Origin: Salisapilia sapeloensis
Taxonomy: Eukaryota > Oomycota > Peronosporomycetes > Peronosporales > Salisapiliaceae
Reading direction: 5' to 3'
Assembly (NCBI GenBank): GCA_023334545.1
Contig: JAADVB010000063.1
Location: forward strand, 16,618-80,617
Length of the DNA: 64,000 nt
Under the pieces are notes generated by a model, which was not told the DNA's origin, did not search any database, and saw nothing but the letters and a program-made list of their open reading frames with translations. The translations under genes were made by a program, and so were the position numbers. Shown here piece after piece: positions 22,595-32,452 of this stretch; the first letter of the stretch is position 1; each line of letters opens with the position of its first letter.

Positions 22595-24034
22595 CTATGC
22601 TTGGGCAATGACGTCGTCCTGCATTTTGGCGTATAAGAGTCGAGTGCAGAACGAACGGTTGTTGTCGAGGCTCATAGCGAAGGCTCTTGCCGAATTTGTA
22701 GCTTCATCTTTCACACTTTCCACCATCTTGGTGCAAACGACACGACATACGACGCGGTCAATGCCGTCATCACACGTTTCGAGACGCAACATGGCTGCTC
22801 CAAGGACGTTTCGCTTTGCCTTGGTCGTCGGACGCAACGGTTGCAAATCATCTTGTTCGACGAAGTCCCATCCGATGACGGCACATGTCGGTGTCGTGCG
22901 ATAGTAGCAGACGACTCGAGACTCAATATCCACATCTTCCTCCGTCTCTGTGCGTTGGTACTTTAGCTGCAAGTGTCCATAGCTCACGCGCGCGAACTCG
23001 TCTGTGTCCATCATACGCGTCTTATTGCGCGTGAGGTTATAGTTCGGCGTTTCAAGCGATCCGTCGAGGAAGGCTGGGAGAGCGACCTTCAGGGCTTTAC
23101 TAACGTCACTCGTGCAGAGCGGATAGATGGCATGCGACGAGAAGCCACTGAGCAAACGTTCCTTTGTCCGGATGGATTCGTCGAGCGATTGGGCCCAAAA
23201 GACAGGCTCATCGACTGGCGTTGGCTGGGACACGCTTTGCAAGTACTGCACGGCCATGTCGAGTTTTTCATCTGCACAAAGGTTCTGGATCTCACGACTA
23301 CGCTGGGTGTCGCTCGTGCTGAGGTACGTGGCCGTGTGGAGTAGTCGGTAGGGCGAGAGACCAAAGTTTTCCCACGGGATGTTGATGAACATACTGCGGA
23401 GATTAGAGAGGAACATGCTTTGATGGAAGAGACCCATCTTGAGCTGCTTGCTCTCCTCCATCACCTGCAATCGTCGACGTTCTTGCAGCTTGGCTTCTTC
23501 CTCCCATCTGGCTTCACCTTCCGACGTTCGAGACTGCTTCCGCGTCTCGCGCAGAGCTTCTAAATCCTTGGAAAGCGTGTTGACTTCCTGCTCTAGTTCA
23601 TGTCGCTCGCGCTTCTTCCGCGCACGATACCGACGAACACCGTTGGTGATCTGCGCTCGGCGTCGAGCTTTCTTGTCCGGACTGGTAGCTTTGGTGGAGA
23701 GCTTGTCGTCGCTCTTCGTGGGAGAAGAGGAGCTGTTCGAGTCGGACGCTGGGTCCGACGTGTCACCGTTCGAGTGGAATGCTTGGATGGGATACGGCTT
23801 CATAGCTGCATTCTCTTCGTCACTAAAGAGCGCATTCATATTGCCTGGTTTCGTCGGTGGCATATTGACATTCGATGGCGGGACGGCCGGTTCGTCTTGC
23901 AGTAGCATGGAGAGCAAGTCAGAGCCAGTGTTTGGTGGCAGGACTGTGTCTTGATTCTGCGGTGGCATCGGATCATTATTGTCTTCCATGAACATGGAAA
24001 AGAGATCCAACGGCTCTTGTACGTTCGTATTCAT
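22595..24034 (-). CDS. bZIP transcription factor with Ile in place of the invariant Asn
   Basis: Single exon, 479 residues from the ATG at 24034; frame continues 57 nt upstream only from a GTG. N-terminal acidic/Met/Phe motifs (LDLFSMFMEDN) resemble activation segments. The basic region RRRAQITNGVRRYRARKK has Ile129 where bZIPs have Asn and keeps Arg137 eight residues later. A zipper follows with heptad Leu (residues about 145-175). The C-terminal about 270 residues align by eye with the same region of the bZIP genes at 14399 and 24620, including AVIGWDFVEQDDLQPL and RLETCDDGIDRVVCRVVC. It lies head-to-head with the third bZIP gene, sharing a 585-bp upstream region, which suggests duplication and possibly co-regulation. 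Confidence 0.85.
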   Translation of the reverse strand: MNTNVQEPLDLFSMFMEDNNDPMPPQNQDTVLPPNTGSDLLSMLLQDEPAVPPSNVNMPPTKPGNMNALFSDEENAAMKPYPIQAFHSNGDTSDPASDSNSSSSPTKSDDKLSTKATSPDKKARRRAQITNGVRRYRARKKRERHELEQEVNTLSKDLEALRETRKQSRTSEGEARWEEEAKLQERRRLQVMEESKQLKMGLFHQSMFLSNLRSMFINIPWENFGLSPYRLLHTATYLSTSDTQRSREIQNLCADEKLDMAVQYLQSVSQPTPVDEPVFWAQSLDESIRTKERLLSGFSSHAIYPLCTSDVSKALKVALPAFLDGSLETPNYNLTRNKTRMMDTDEFARVSYGHLQLKYQRTETEEDVDIESRVVCYYRTTPTCAVIGWDFVEQDDLQPLRPTTKAKRNVLGAAMLRLETCDDGIDRVVCRVVCTKMVESVKDEATNSARAFAMSLDNNRSFCTRLLYAKMQDDVIAQA

Positions 24035-24619
24035 GTTCGGGACGGGAGTGAGAGAAAGCGAAAAGCGATGCGGTGGCTGCTGCCTTTCCACTCCGATGGG
24101 AATTTAATTGTGAGCTTTTAGCCACAAGTCGATTATGCATCACACCGATTCGAAGTAGATGTCGCCGTTGATTGGTTGAATAGTCGCAGGAATAGGTTTT
24201 GCCTTGTTGTTTCGATGAACGCTTGGCAACAGCGAAGCTTCTAAAATGTGACCAAAAGTGGTACTTTCCAACGTGTGATCGTACTTGCCATTGCTTAAAT
24301 GAAAAGATTGTTCTTGTCACTTTGAACGCTAGTAGACTCTATACCTTACTACATCCAGCCATGTCTTGACGCCGGATGAACAGAATCCGTTGAAAGTATG
24401 GTGGGCGCGTCGCAGAAAAGCTCGAGACGATGCTTGAAAAACAGAAGATTCCATTTCGTGCCACTTTTTGGATGGAAGTCAAACGAACTCAATTTTTTGG
24501 TATAGTCCAGGGCGTAGGTTTTGCATACGTTGCCACACGCTTCGATCACGTAGAGCATCATTCAGCCATTATCTCTACTTCGCATACCACCGTATCTCCT
24601 TCCAGCCACTACTATTGCC
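24035..24619. promoter_or_regulatory. shared divergent upstream region of two bZIP genes, 585 bp
   Basis: No gene is visible. The region separates two paralogous bZIP genes transcribed away from each other, so both promoters must lie here or nearby. I found no strong initiator match within 60 nt of either ATG and mark no individual site. Confidence 0.4.
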
Positions 24620-25946
24620 ATGGAGATAGCGACAGATGTACACAACGCCTCTGGGATGAATGATCTCGATCTTGATATACTTATGAACACCTTGCTGCCG
24701 GAGCATGACGATCATCTTGGCATGAACAACATTCCCAATAGTTCCGGTTCGCCCACGGAGACCACGTCTGACAGCTCCCATGGCACACCAACGGGCAAAG
24801 GTGAAAGTGACGAGCCGTCTGAACGCAAACGGCGTCGTCGAGAACAAGTCGCTGATAGCGGTCGTCGTCATCGCATGCGGAAGAAGCAGGAGCGGACGGT
24901 GCTCCACCAGCAAGTCTCGGAGCTGTCGACGCAACTTGAATCCATTCGATCTGCTCGACTGCAAAAGTACCAGAGCCCAGATATCTCTCGCTGGGCTGAA
25001 TATGCCGGTACCGAGCGTAAGAATCGCGAGCAAAGTGAAGCGACGAACGTGGAATTGCGTCGAGCTGTCCTTCGCCAAGGCTCGTTCTTAGCGAATCTAC
25101 GTTCCATGCTAAGTATCTCCACACGCGTCTCTGCTGACTTTGAGTTCCATCAATTGCTCCATACCGAGTGTCACTTGGGTGTAAGTGAAGCTTCTCGTCA
25201 GCGCGAGTTCGAACGCTTATCTTCTCCCGACCGAGTGGACTTGGCGATCGACCTACTGGAACGAGCGACCGGTCCAGCTGAAGTATCGACCAAGCCTGTA
25301 TTTAAAACCATGCGCACACACTCGCCGGATCACTTCCTCGGACTCATGTCCACATCGGTCTTTGCTTTCGACACGTTGGACATCAATTCGATTTTCAACT
25401 GGGCTCTTGCTGGCTTTGCGAACAGTGAGATTGAATTGGGTGAGAAGGAGTTATTGCAGACGGAAGCATCGGTCTATGCGGCGCCATCGAATCAGACAAA
25501 GTACTTTGGCGCGACCTTGCAGATCATCGATGGACAGCGGCAAGTCGAGTGTCAGATGGAGATGCGGACGTTTGTCGTCCAAAAACTTACGAATGAGTAT
25601 GCTATCGTCACATGGGATTACGTTGATGACGATAAACTCTATCCTCTCCATGCCCAGACACGAGTAAAACGAGATTGCGTCGGAGGGTACGTTCCTATTC
25701 AACTTGTACATGATAAACGTCATACTAATTCGATCAATGACTAGTGCCTTGGTTCGTCTGGAAGAGTGTATGGACGGAAAGAAACGTGTCGTGTGTCGTA
25801 TGATGTGCACGAAGCTGCATAAGTTTGCCAGTCGAGACTCTGTTTCGACCACATCGTTTTCTCAATCAATTCGGACGTCCTGTGATGCGGCATTAGTCGG
25901 CGTGTACAACCACATCAAAGAGAATACGACAAGTATTGCTGTGTAA
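24620..25946 (+). CDS. bZIP transcription factor with Val in place of the invariant Asn
   Basis: Exons 24620-25686 and 25745-25946 (intron 58 nt, phase 2); 422 residues. The acidic N terminus (NDLDLDILMNTLLPEHDD) is followed by Ser/Thr-rich sequence. The basic region RRRREQVADSGRRHRMRKK has Val77 at the Asn position and Arg85 at +8. The zipper follows with Leu heptads (HQQVSELSTQLESIR). The C-terminal domain is shared with the two other bZIP genes here (AIVTWDYVDDDKLYPL; LVRLEECMDGKKRVVCRMMC). The single intron splits the C-terminal domain, unlike the 14399 gene where the intron abuts the basic region, so intron positions have diverged among the paralogues. It converges on the carboxypeptidase gene, 46 bp away. 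Confidence 0.85.
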
Positions 25947-25992
25947 AGCTTCATGTTCATTTCTTTCATTCGTATCTTTCGACTTGAAACAT

Positions 25993-28614
25993 TTACACGC
26001 GGTCGAGAGGAGACCGAGACGTGTTCGGACGATTCTCCACATGCATGTACGACCGTCGCACGCGGAAGACGCGTTGGTAGAGCACAGCTAGTGTCACGGC
26101 GATGACGACACCTCCAACGCCGATCACCACGTATCCTACCTGTAACAACGAAGACGAGGCACTCGAGCCTTCAGAGACTGGGTGGATGACACCTAGGTTG
26201 GTGTTGGCTTCGGCCGTAGCAGCTTCTCCACCAGATGAACTGGAAGCAGACGTGGCATCGCTGCTAGCGTCCGACACTAGATTGGCAGTAGCCCAAGTCG
26301 ATTCCTTTGTGACACCAGTGTAGGGAGCTGTAGGCGGAGTAGTAGCTGGATGAGTCGACGGAGGGTAGGTGGGGAGACCAGAGGGTGACGTCGCTGGTGC
26401 TTCCGTCATCTCTTCTACCTCATCCGCCAAGCTGCTGTCGAAAATCTCGACTGCAACGTCCGAGTAGAGTGCAGTAGCTTCCGGAGCTTCTGTCAAGAGC
26501 ACTTCGAGGCCATTGTCAGCAGAAGGAGAGGGGAAAGACTCGTCCTTTAGAAATGCTGGTTCCGGTGCTTCGGTCAAGAGCACTTCTATCTCATTTTCAG
26601 AAGAAGCGGAGGTAGAAGTGGAAGCATCATCTGTCACAAACGTTTCTTCATCGCCAACTTCGACGTTGGTGATGTTAGTGGCATTGGTCCTACGATCGAT
26701 CGATCTCGTCTGTTTGGTAGATAGAGAGATGGAAGGGGAATGCCAGAACATGTTGCCTTGCACTTCATGTCCATTGTTCTCGTAGCTCCAATCGGCATTT
26801 GTGCGTGCATTTACAATGTGCGATTGTGGAGCAACAGGAGGGGACGGAGCGTCCTTTCCACTCTTCTGAGATGCCCACTCTTGATCCACGACTGAAGTAG
26901 CTCGAATCGACAGACTTTCCGCCTGTAGATCAGAAATATCGATACAAGCAGTGAAGAGAGACGTGCCGTACGTATCGATGTTACGCTCAAAGTTCGCATT
27001 CGCTCCACCTGGCATGAAAGAGAACTCAAAGGCACGACGTGATAGACCCATTTGTCCATCCGACTGCATTAGAATGTCCGTAAACTCCGGATCAGACGCT
27101 ACTTCGATGTACGTGTCATCGATCGAAACAGCTCCAAGGACTTCCCATGCCAATTGGACTTTAGTCGCCTTGTCTTTCGCGTATTCGAAGGAGCAATCGG
27201 TCGAAGTGCATGTGACGACTTGTGTGTCATCAAAGGACTGTCCACATTCTAATTGAGATAGAAGGTCCTTTTCATTCGGAACGAATTCAGAAGCAGAGAC
27301 AAAGTCATCAGAAGTGGAGACGTCTGCGGAAGACGCAGAGGAGACGTCGACCCAGCGAACATAAGGCTGGACCATGTCAATGTACATGAGCGCCAGTCGG
27401 ACGTTCTGAGGGATGTGGCCGACAGCAGACGTGTCGTCCTTGTAGTCAAAGAAATCAAGGTCCGCCTCGACGAGAGACGATCGGTCTCCTAACGCTTTCT
27501 CCTGCGGGCCCTTGTCGAACGAGGTTTCCACGAGCATGTTGAACGCACGATGAGTGGCGTCGTTGTACGTGGTCTTTTCAGGCGGGTATCCGCCGTACGT
27601 CCGTGGGTTACAAGGACTAAAGGGAGACTGGTCAGGGTCGTTATCGACTGCCTGGTTCTCCCATGAAGCAGCGTATCCCCAATCTTCCATACCACCCGTG
27701 ACACCATAAACAACTTCGTTCATGGTTCCTACAGGGTACATGCGTCCATCGGTAAATGGCTTGGCATAGATCTGTAAGATATTCGCGAGCTGGAACTGCG
27801 CAGTGTCGTCCGGAGACTTTTCACTCGTGCCTCGTTGTTGGTTAATATAGTGGTTCGGAGAGCCCCATTCGTACGTAAGAGCTCTTGTGCCACCATGGAA
27901 GGTGATACCGAGTTGGAACATGTGATCACGCCAGATTTCATTCACCACACGCGCCGTCATGGTCTTCATGCAGTCTGCTCCAGAACGCATGTAATTGAAA
28001 TCGCGGTTCGGATCGACGCCATATTCCGTACGGACTCGGTGAGAGTAGCCATAGGCATTTGTCATGGGTGTGAGAATCACATTTCGAGTGTTCACGAGTT
28101 CGTACAGCCACTTTTGCGTGTTGCGTACTTGAGAAGCTTGTGTAGACGAATTGGATACGGCAGGAGAGTCCGGGTGAAGGTAAACGTCGACGGATTTGGC
28201 GATAAAGCCAATGAGCTCCAGCGTAGTAAGCGGACCAACAATTTCATCGCCGTGGACAGCGCCTGAGATAAAGACTTCAGGACGCTGCGGATCATCGGCG
28301 AGGGTCGAGTGGTTCGTTAAATGGACGATTAGCTGTTGACACGGATCGTCGTTGGCACCACACGTAAGCTCTTGAGGATACGGTAAGCCGTACTCTTCTT
28401 GTGCGACGGAGAGACGAACTGTCTCAGGATAAAGCGCGCTGAGCTCCTGGAGCTCGGCCGTAAACGCGTCATAGTTACGGTATTGGAAACCTTTTTCCCC
28501 CGCATTGAGAGCTGCATCCACGCCACATGCAAGGCATAATGCACATGCAATGGCAAGACAAGGGAGGATGCCTGGGAAGCCCGTGGAGGCTTGTGATCGT
28601 CCGACTCGCGGCAT
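25993..28614 (-). CDS. secreted/membrane-anchored M14 zinc metallocarboxypeptidase
   Basis: Extracellular exopeptidase of the carboxypeptidase A/B family. Single exon, 873 residues. Residues 1 to about 35 form a signal peptide. The first zinc motif HxxE is GAVHGDEIVGP (His121, Glu124). The substrate-binding Asn-Arg is in GVDPNRDFNY and the third zinc ligand is His in GITFHGGTRAL, so the zinc ligands appear intact. A beta-rich region follows the catalytic domain, then a Ser/Thr/Glu-rich stalk with three TEAP repeats. One TM helix (YVVIGVGGVVIAVTLAVLY) and a short basic tail end the protein, so the enzyme should face outside on the plasma membrane. The start at 28614 is supported by a CATTTTCAC core element 25 nt upstream; the frame beyond it has only a TTG. 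Confidence 0.88.
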   Translation of the reverse strand: MPRVGRSQASTGFPGILPCLAIACALCLACGVDAALNAGEKGFQYRNYDAFTAELQELSALYPETVRLSVAQEEYGLPYPQELTCGANDDPCQQLIVHLTNHSTLADDPQRPEVFISGAVHGDEIVGPLTTLELIGFIAKSVDVYLHPDSPAVSNSSTQASQVRNTQKWLYELVNTRNVILTPMTNAYGYSHRVRTEYGVDPNRDFNYMRSGADCMKTMTARVVNEIWRDHMFQLGITFHGGTRALTYEWGSPNHYINQQRGTSEKSPDDTAQFQLANILQIYAKPFTDGRMYPVGTMNEVVYGVTGGMEDWGYAASWENQAVDNDPDQSPFSPCNPRTYGGYPPEKTTYNDATHRAFNMLVETSFDKGPQEKALGDRSSLVEADLDFFDYKDDTSAVGHIPQNVRLALMYIDMVQPYVRWVDVSSASSADVSTSDDFVSASEFVPNEKDLLSQLECGQSFDDTQVVTCTSTDCSFEYAKDKATKVQLAWEVLGAVSIDDTYIEVASDPEFTDILMQSDGQMGLSRRAFEFSFMPGGANANFERNIDTYGTSLFTACIDISDLQAESLSIRATSVVDQEWASQKSGKDAPSPPVAPQSHIVNARTNADWSYENNGHEVQGNMFWHSPSISLSTKQTRSIDRRTNATNITNVEVGDEETFVTDDASTSTSASSENEIEVLLTEAPEPAFLKDESFPSPSADNGLEVLLTEAPEATALYSDVAVEIFDSSLADEVEEMTEAPATSPSGLPTYPPSTHPATTPPTAPYTGVTKESTWATANLVSDASSDATSASSSSGGEAATAEANTNLGVIHPVSEGSSASSSLLQVGYVVIGVGGVVIAVTLAVLYQRVFRVRRSYMHVENRPNTSRSPLDRV

Positions 28615-28638
28615 CAGGTCCGAAGTCGATTCGTTAGT

Positions 28639-28648
28639 GTGAAAATGG
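28639..28648 (-). promoter_or_regulatory. FPR-like core promoter element (CCATTTTCAC)
   Basis: On the minus strand CCATTTTCAC matches the oomycete CAWTTTNYY-type element. It lies 25 nt before the carboxypeptidase ATG, consistent with a very short leader. Confidence 0.35.
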
Positions 28649-29486
28649 TTCAAAACAAGCTGCTTTCGATCTGATTATATGCTGGCGGTTGATTGGTAGA
28701 AAATGTGTGGAGGGAGTATGATTGGTTGGATAAGCGGTAACCTGGAGTTGATCATGGTGTAGAGCTTGGGAAGCTGTAGTGAGTTCCGTTGGACGACTGG
28801 TGCAACGATACATGCAGTAGACTTTATCAGGTAGAGACGTTCTGGTTCTTTCTGTCGAGTAGACATGCTATTATGACTGTATGGTGTTTGATGCGTCTAC
28901 TCCGTTTTAGATTGATAGGGATGCTGGGTGTGGTATTTTGGTCAATTTAGACGGAGATTTAATGTCGTGAGATGGATATCTTGTTCGCTTGCATGTACAA
29001 AGTATGACAGTATAAGCTTTACTTGCTCCGTGTAGATACCGATCCGAATCTGATTCGATGAACGACCGTTCAACGTATTTGAGCGATCGGGTGCTGATGC
29101 GTGTGCTCCACTTATAAAATTTGCACATCAAAGTCAATTGTAGCAAGTGGAATTGGATGACATCGATCAACTACAAGTACAAGTACGACTGATTCGCTGC
29201 AGCTTTCCAGCCGTATAGGATGTACTGACCAACTCGCTCTGTTTGCTACAAACCTCTATAACAACGTTACCAATACGACACATTCACGCAGACACATTCC
29301 GACAGCTCAACTTCTACTATGCACAACGAAACCTCTAAATAGACCAAATAGACCTCGAAGCGTACAAGTAGAAATTCAAATCACTCTTTTTATAAAATAT
29401 GCATTTCCGCTCTGATTGCGTCATCTGTCTGGTACAACTAAGACACTTCAGTAGACGACACTTCGAACAAAAAATCAGCGATCAGC
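28649..29486. other. divergent intergenic region, about 840 bp
   Basis: Upstream sequence for the minus-strand carboxypeptidase and plus-strand Pin1-like gene. It contains no supportable gene. A short tandem CAAGTA repeat (ACTACAAGTACAAGTACGAC near 29169) is present. Confidence 0.4.
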
Positions 29487-30161
29487 ATGAGCGAGAGCGC
29501 CAAGGAGCTCCCGAAGGGATGGAGAGAGGTGCAGAGCAAGAGCCGTCCGGATAAGGTGTACTATTTGCACGAAAAGTCGGGCGAGAAGACATGGAAAATG
29601 TCCCACGTCCATGCAAAGGAACGAGAGTTCCGGAAGCAAGGCGGGAAAGACCGGCACAAGCGCCGGAAGGACCAGGACGGTCGGTCTGTGCATACGCTGC
29701 ACATTTTGGCCAAGCACGCCGGTTCGAGGCGACCGTCTTCTTGGCGACAGGAAAACATCACACGTAGCAAAGCTGTCGCTGTGGCTAAAATCGAAGGCAT
29801 TAAGGAGAAACTTCAGGCCGTTGCGAACGAGCACAGTGACGACGTACGATCTTATCTCCTTTGCTCCTGCTATGTACTGATGTAAGCTTATAGAAGGAGT
29901 CGACTGCCGTTCGAGAACGCTTTGAAGAGATTGCAAAGGAAGAGAGCGACTGCAGCAGGTCTCTTCTTCTTCCTACACGAATACAAGTGAGATGCTGATA
30001 TCTGTCTACCTAGTGCGAAGCGAGGCGGTGACTTGGGACCTTTCACGGCTGGGAAGATGCAGCCAGCCTTTGAGAAAGCTGCCTTTGGATTGGAAGTGGG
30101 TGAATTGAGCGACGTCGTCGAGTCAGACAGTGGCATTCACATCATTTTACGCATCGGATAA
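29487..30161 (+). CDS. PIN1: Pin1/Ess1-type peptidyl-prolyl cis-trans isomerase (WW + parvulin)
   Basis: Isomerises phospho-Ser/Thr-Pro bonds in nuclear and cell-cycle proteins, including the RNA polymerase II CTD. Exons 29487-29843, 29894-29958 and 30014-30161; introns 50 and 55 nt; 189 residues. The WW domain (about residues 8-38) keeps both Trp (LPKGW and EKTW) but lacks the usual Pro two residues after the second Trp. The parvulin domain has the phosphate-binding [13 protein letters not shown] block and ends [12 protein letters not shown], as in Pin1. It is about 25 residues longer than human Pin1 because of a very basic linker ([18 protein letters not shown]) between the domains. The stop lies 71 bp from the stop of the convergent NOC4-like gene. 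Confidence 0.92.
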
Positions 30162-30232
30162 ACTGATTTTCCTTCTCTTTATCTCTGTACCATGTGCAAT
30201 ATCAAGACAGGTGCATTCTCAAGTGTAAAAAT

Positions 30233-32179
30233 CTATTGTTCCACGGCAAAAGCTTTGCTAAATGCGTCCTGCTCTTGGAAAAGTCCCTGCGGTTCACGGA
30301 ACGCAAGCGGGACTTCTCCTTTGCCCTTTCGTTTCACCTGTTTTTCCACCAAACTCTTGTACGTAATATCGAGACTTGGTTCAATATCGAGGAATTGTGT
30401 CTTGAGTTTCTCTTCAAACACTTTTGCTCGAATCGCGACATCGGCATTGTAGTGCTGTCGCATCGAATGTAGTTCCCACAATGAGCTCTGCAACGCATGA
30501 CATGTCTTTGGATCCTGCGTCTCATTATCAAACGGATCATTCCCGTGCTCTAATGTCACGTTCAAATTGTCCTGCGCTAGTTTCTTTGCTGCAGCATCCA
30601 CTGCATTCGACTTACTCAATTGCTCTCGTCGGATCTTGGCTTGCTCTGAAGCTGTCGACGTGCCTGTTCGATGGATCAGTTGGAGACACTCTTGATGCCG
30701 AACGATCAGGTTGTACACCATCGGAATGACGAACAGGATGACACCTGGCTCGGCGAAGAGAGCTAGTCGAGCAAGACGTTTCGCAAATGCTGCGATCATG
30801 TAGGCTGGTAAGTGCGTCGAGGACAAAAAGAGGTGCAAGAGACGGAAGAAACGATCACGTTGCTTGGACGTGAGGAGCGTCCGGTCCGCGAGGAGACGGT
30901 AGAGCTTAGTGTAAAAGTCTGGATAGTCAAAGTTGTACTCTTGGATGAGGACGAAGAGACTGTTGAGTGCGAGAAGGCTCGTGACGCCTCCGACTTCATA
31001 CGAGTCCGTGAGGAAGTCTGCCAAGAGCAGAGGATTACGGAGGTGCGGCATGATGTCATCTGGAAGCTGTGTCAGGATCTGTTTGTACGCCGAAGGTGGG
31101 AGCGGATGGCGCAAGAGAGCGATCCAGGCAAGGCTGAAGGCATATTCATGCTGCTTGACACTGTTCAAACCTCGAGTGGGGGTGTTTGGGGCTGAGCGTT
31201 TGTCTCCGACCTGTTCCTCTTCGTCCGAGCTCTCATCATCGGAGCTGTCACTCACAAGCTCATCATTGGGGAGAGCGTCGGATGAGGTGAGAAAGCTTGT
31301 GATGTCGTCTGGAGTCTCTGGCATGTGGACCATTGCTAAAAGGCGTAGAGCATTGTTGACAACGGTGTAGTCTCCGTCTTCTGCTTGGTGCTTGTCCAAG
31401 ATGTTGGCCATGTTCTTCAAAGTGTAGTACTGGACGTCTGAGTACGCACCGACGTACTCTCCCTTAAAGACACTTTCCAATTCGTTCTTAAGTGTCGTGC
31501 CATGCAAAAGCTGACGAATGAGCCGCATGAAGGTTTCGTTACTGAATGTCGTGCGACTCTCGCCTTTAATTTCACTTTCACGAGCAACAAATTCCATCAG
31601 AGTACGTAGAGCATGGACTTGGAGGTTCGGATCGACAGTCGAGTCAGTGACGAGCGTAAGCATGTCGCCAATGAAGTGGACGTAGATGTCCCACAGCCAT
31701 TGACTGAATTTGGTCTCGGCTGAAGTCGTTTTTGCCTTTTTAGCCGGCGGAGGAGCTGTGTTGGAGGACGGACCTATATGTGAATTATAATGAGATGCTT
31801 TGATCATACCGACGTCAGTACATGTGAAGTGCGTACGCTTTAAATCGCCCTTGTCCGCAAAATGCAGTAGCAACCGTCGAACGGATTGGATGGCAGCTTG
31901 CACAATCGCCTGCATTCACATCACATAGATAAATAAGTCTCAGAATGCTCCTGTAGTATAAAGGGCAAAAAGTATGGCTCTAGTACCTTGTCTTCGTTCT
32001 GAAGTGCCTTCACGAGCTTTGGGAGTTCTATTGCCACAAGTCGATTCCAGTAAACATAAAAGCACATTAGCATTCATCCTTTTCACCAAAAGACAGCCAG
32101 TAGATTGCATACCGTTAATGCGCTTAACATCTTCTCGAATCGCTGCTTCGAGCTGCTTGACTGCTGCCGGAGAGTTCAT
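30233..32179 (-). CDS. NOC4L: nucleolar complex protein 4 (NOC4-like), CBF/MAK21 family
   Basis: 40S ribosome-biogenesis factor that works with Nop14 in the nucleolus. Exons 32113-32179, 31987-32027, 31837-31909 and 30233-31773; introns 85, 77 and 63 nt; 573 residues. The family's CBF domain lies around residues 300-460 (LALNSLFVLIQEYNFDYPDFYTKLY is its core, split here as LALNSLFVLIQ and PDFYTKLYRLL). It is preceded by an acidic Ser/Asp/Glu stretch (SDSSDDESSDEEE) typical of nucleolar proteins and a basic PPPAKKAK patch. DPFDNETQDPKTCHA near the C terminus is a conserved NOC4/MAK21 motif. Length fits human NOC4L (516) with insertions. Confidence 0.88.
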
Positions 32180-32452
32180 ATCGACGTGTCTCCTATTGGT
32201 GTCCAACAATTTGATTCTCAGATGGAGTATGACATAATTTAGCTCGAGGCTAAATTTACATTTGGAATGACTCGAAAGAAGCGACATTCGTCATAATAGA
32301 ACGGTCGAGTGGGAAGGAGGTGCGATGGACGAAGCTGATGAGCGAGATCAGGAGCACATGTACCTAGGTTTCCTACGAAATTTGCGATCTGATGACTCGG
32401 CTTTTAATATACGTACGAATGGATTTGATAATGACCGACTTTGGCTGACGAT

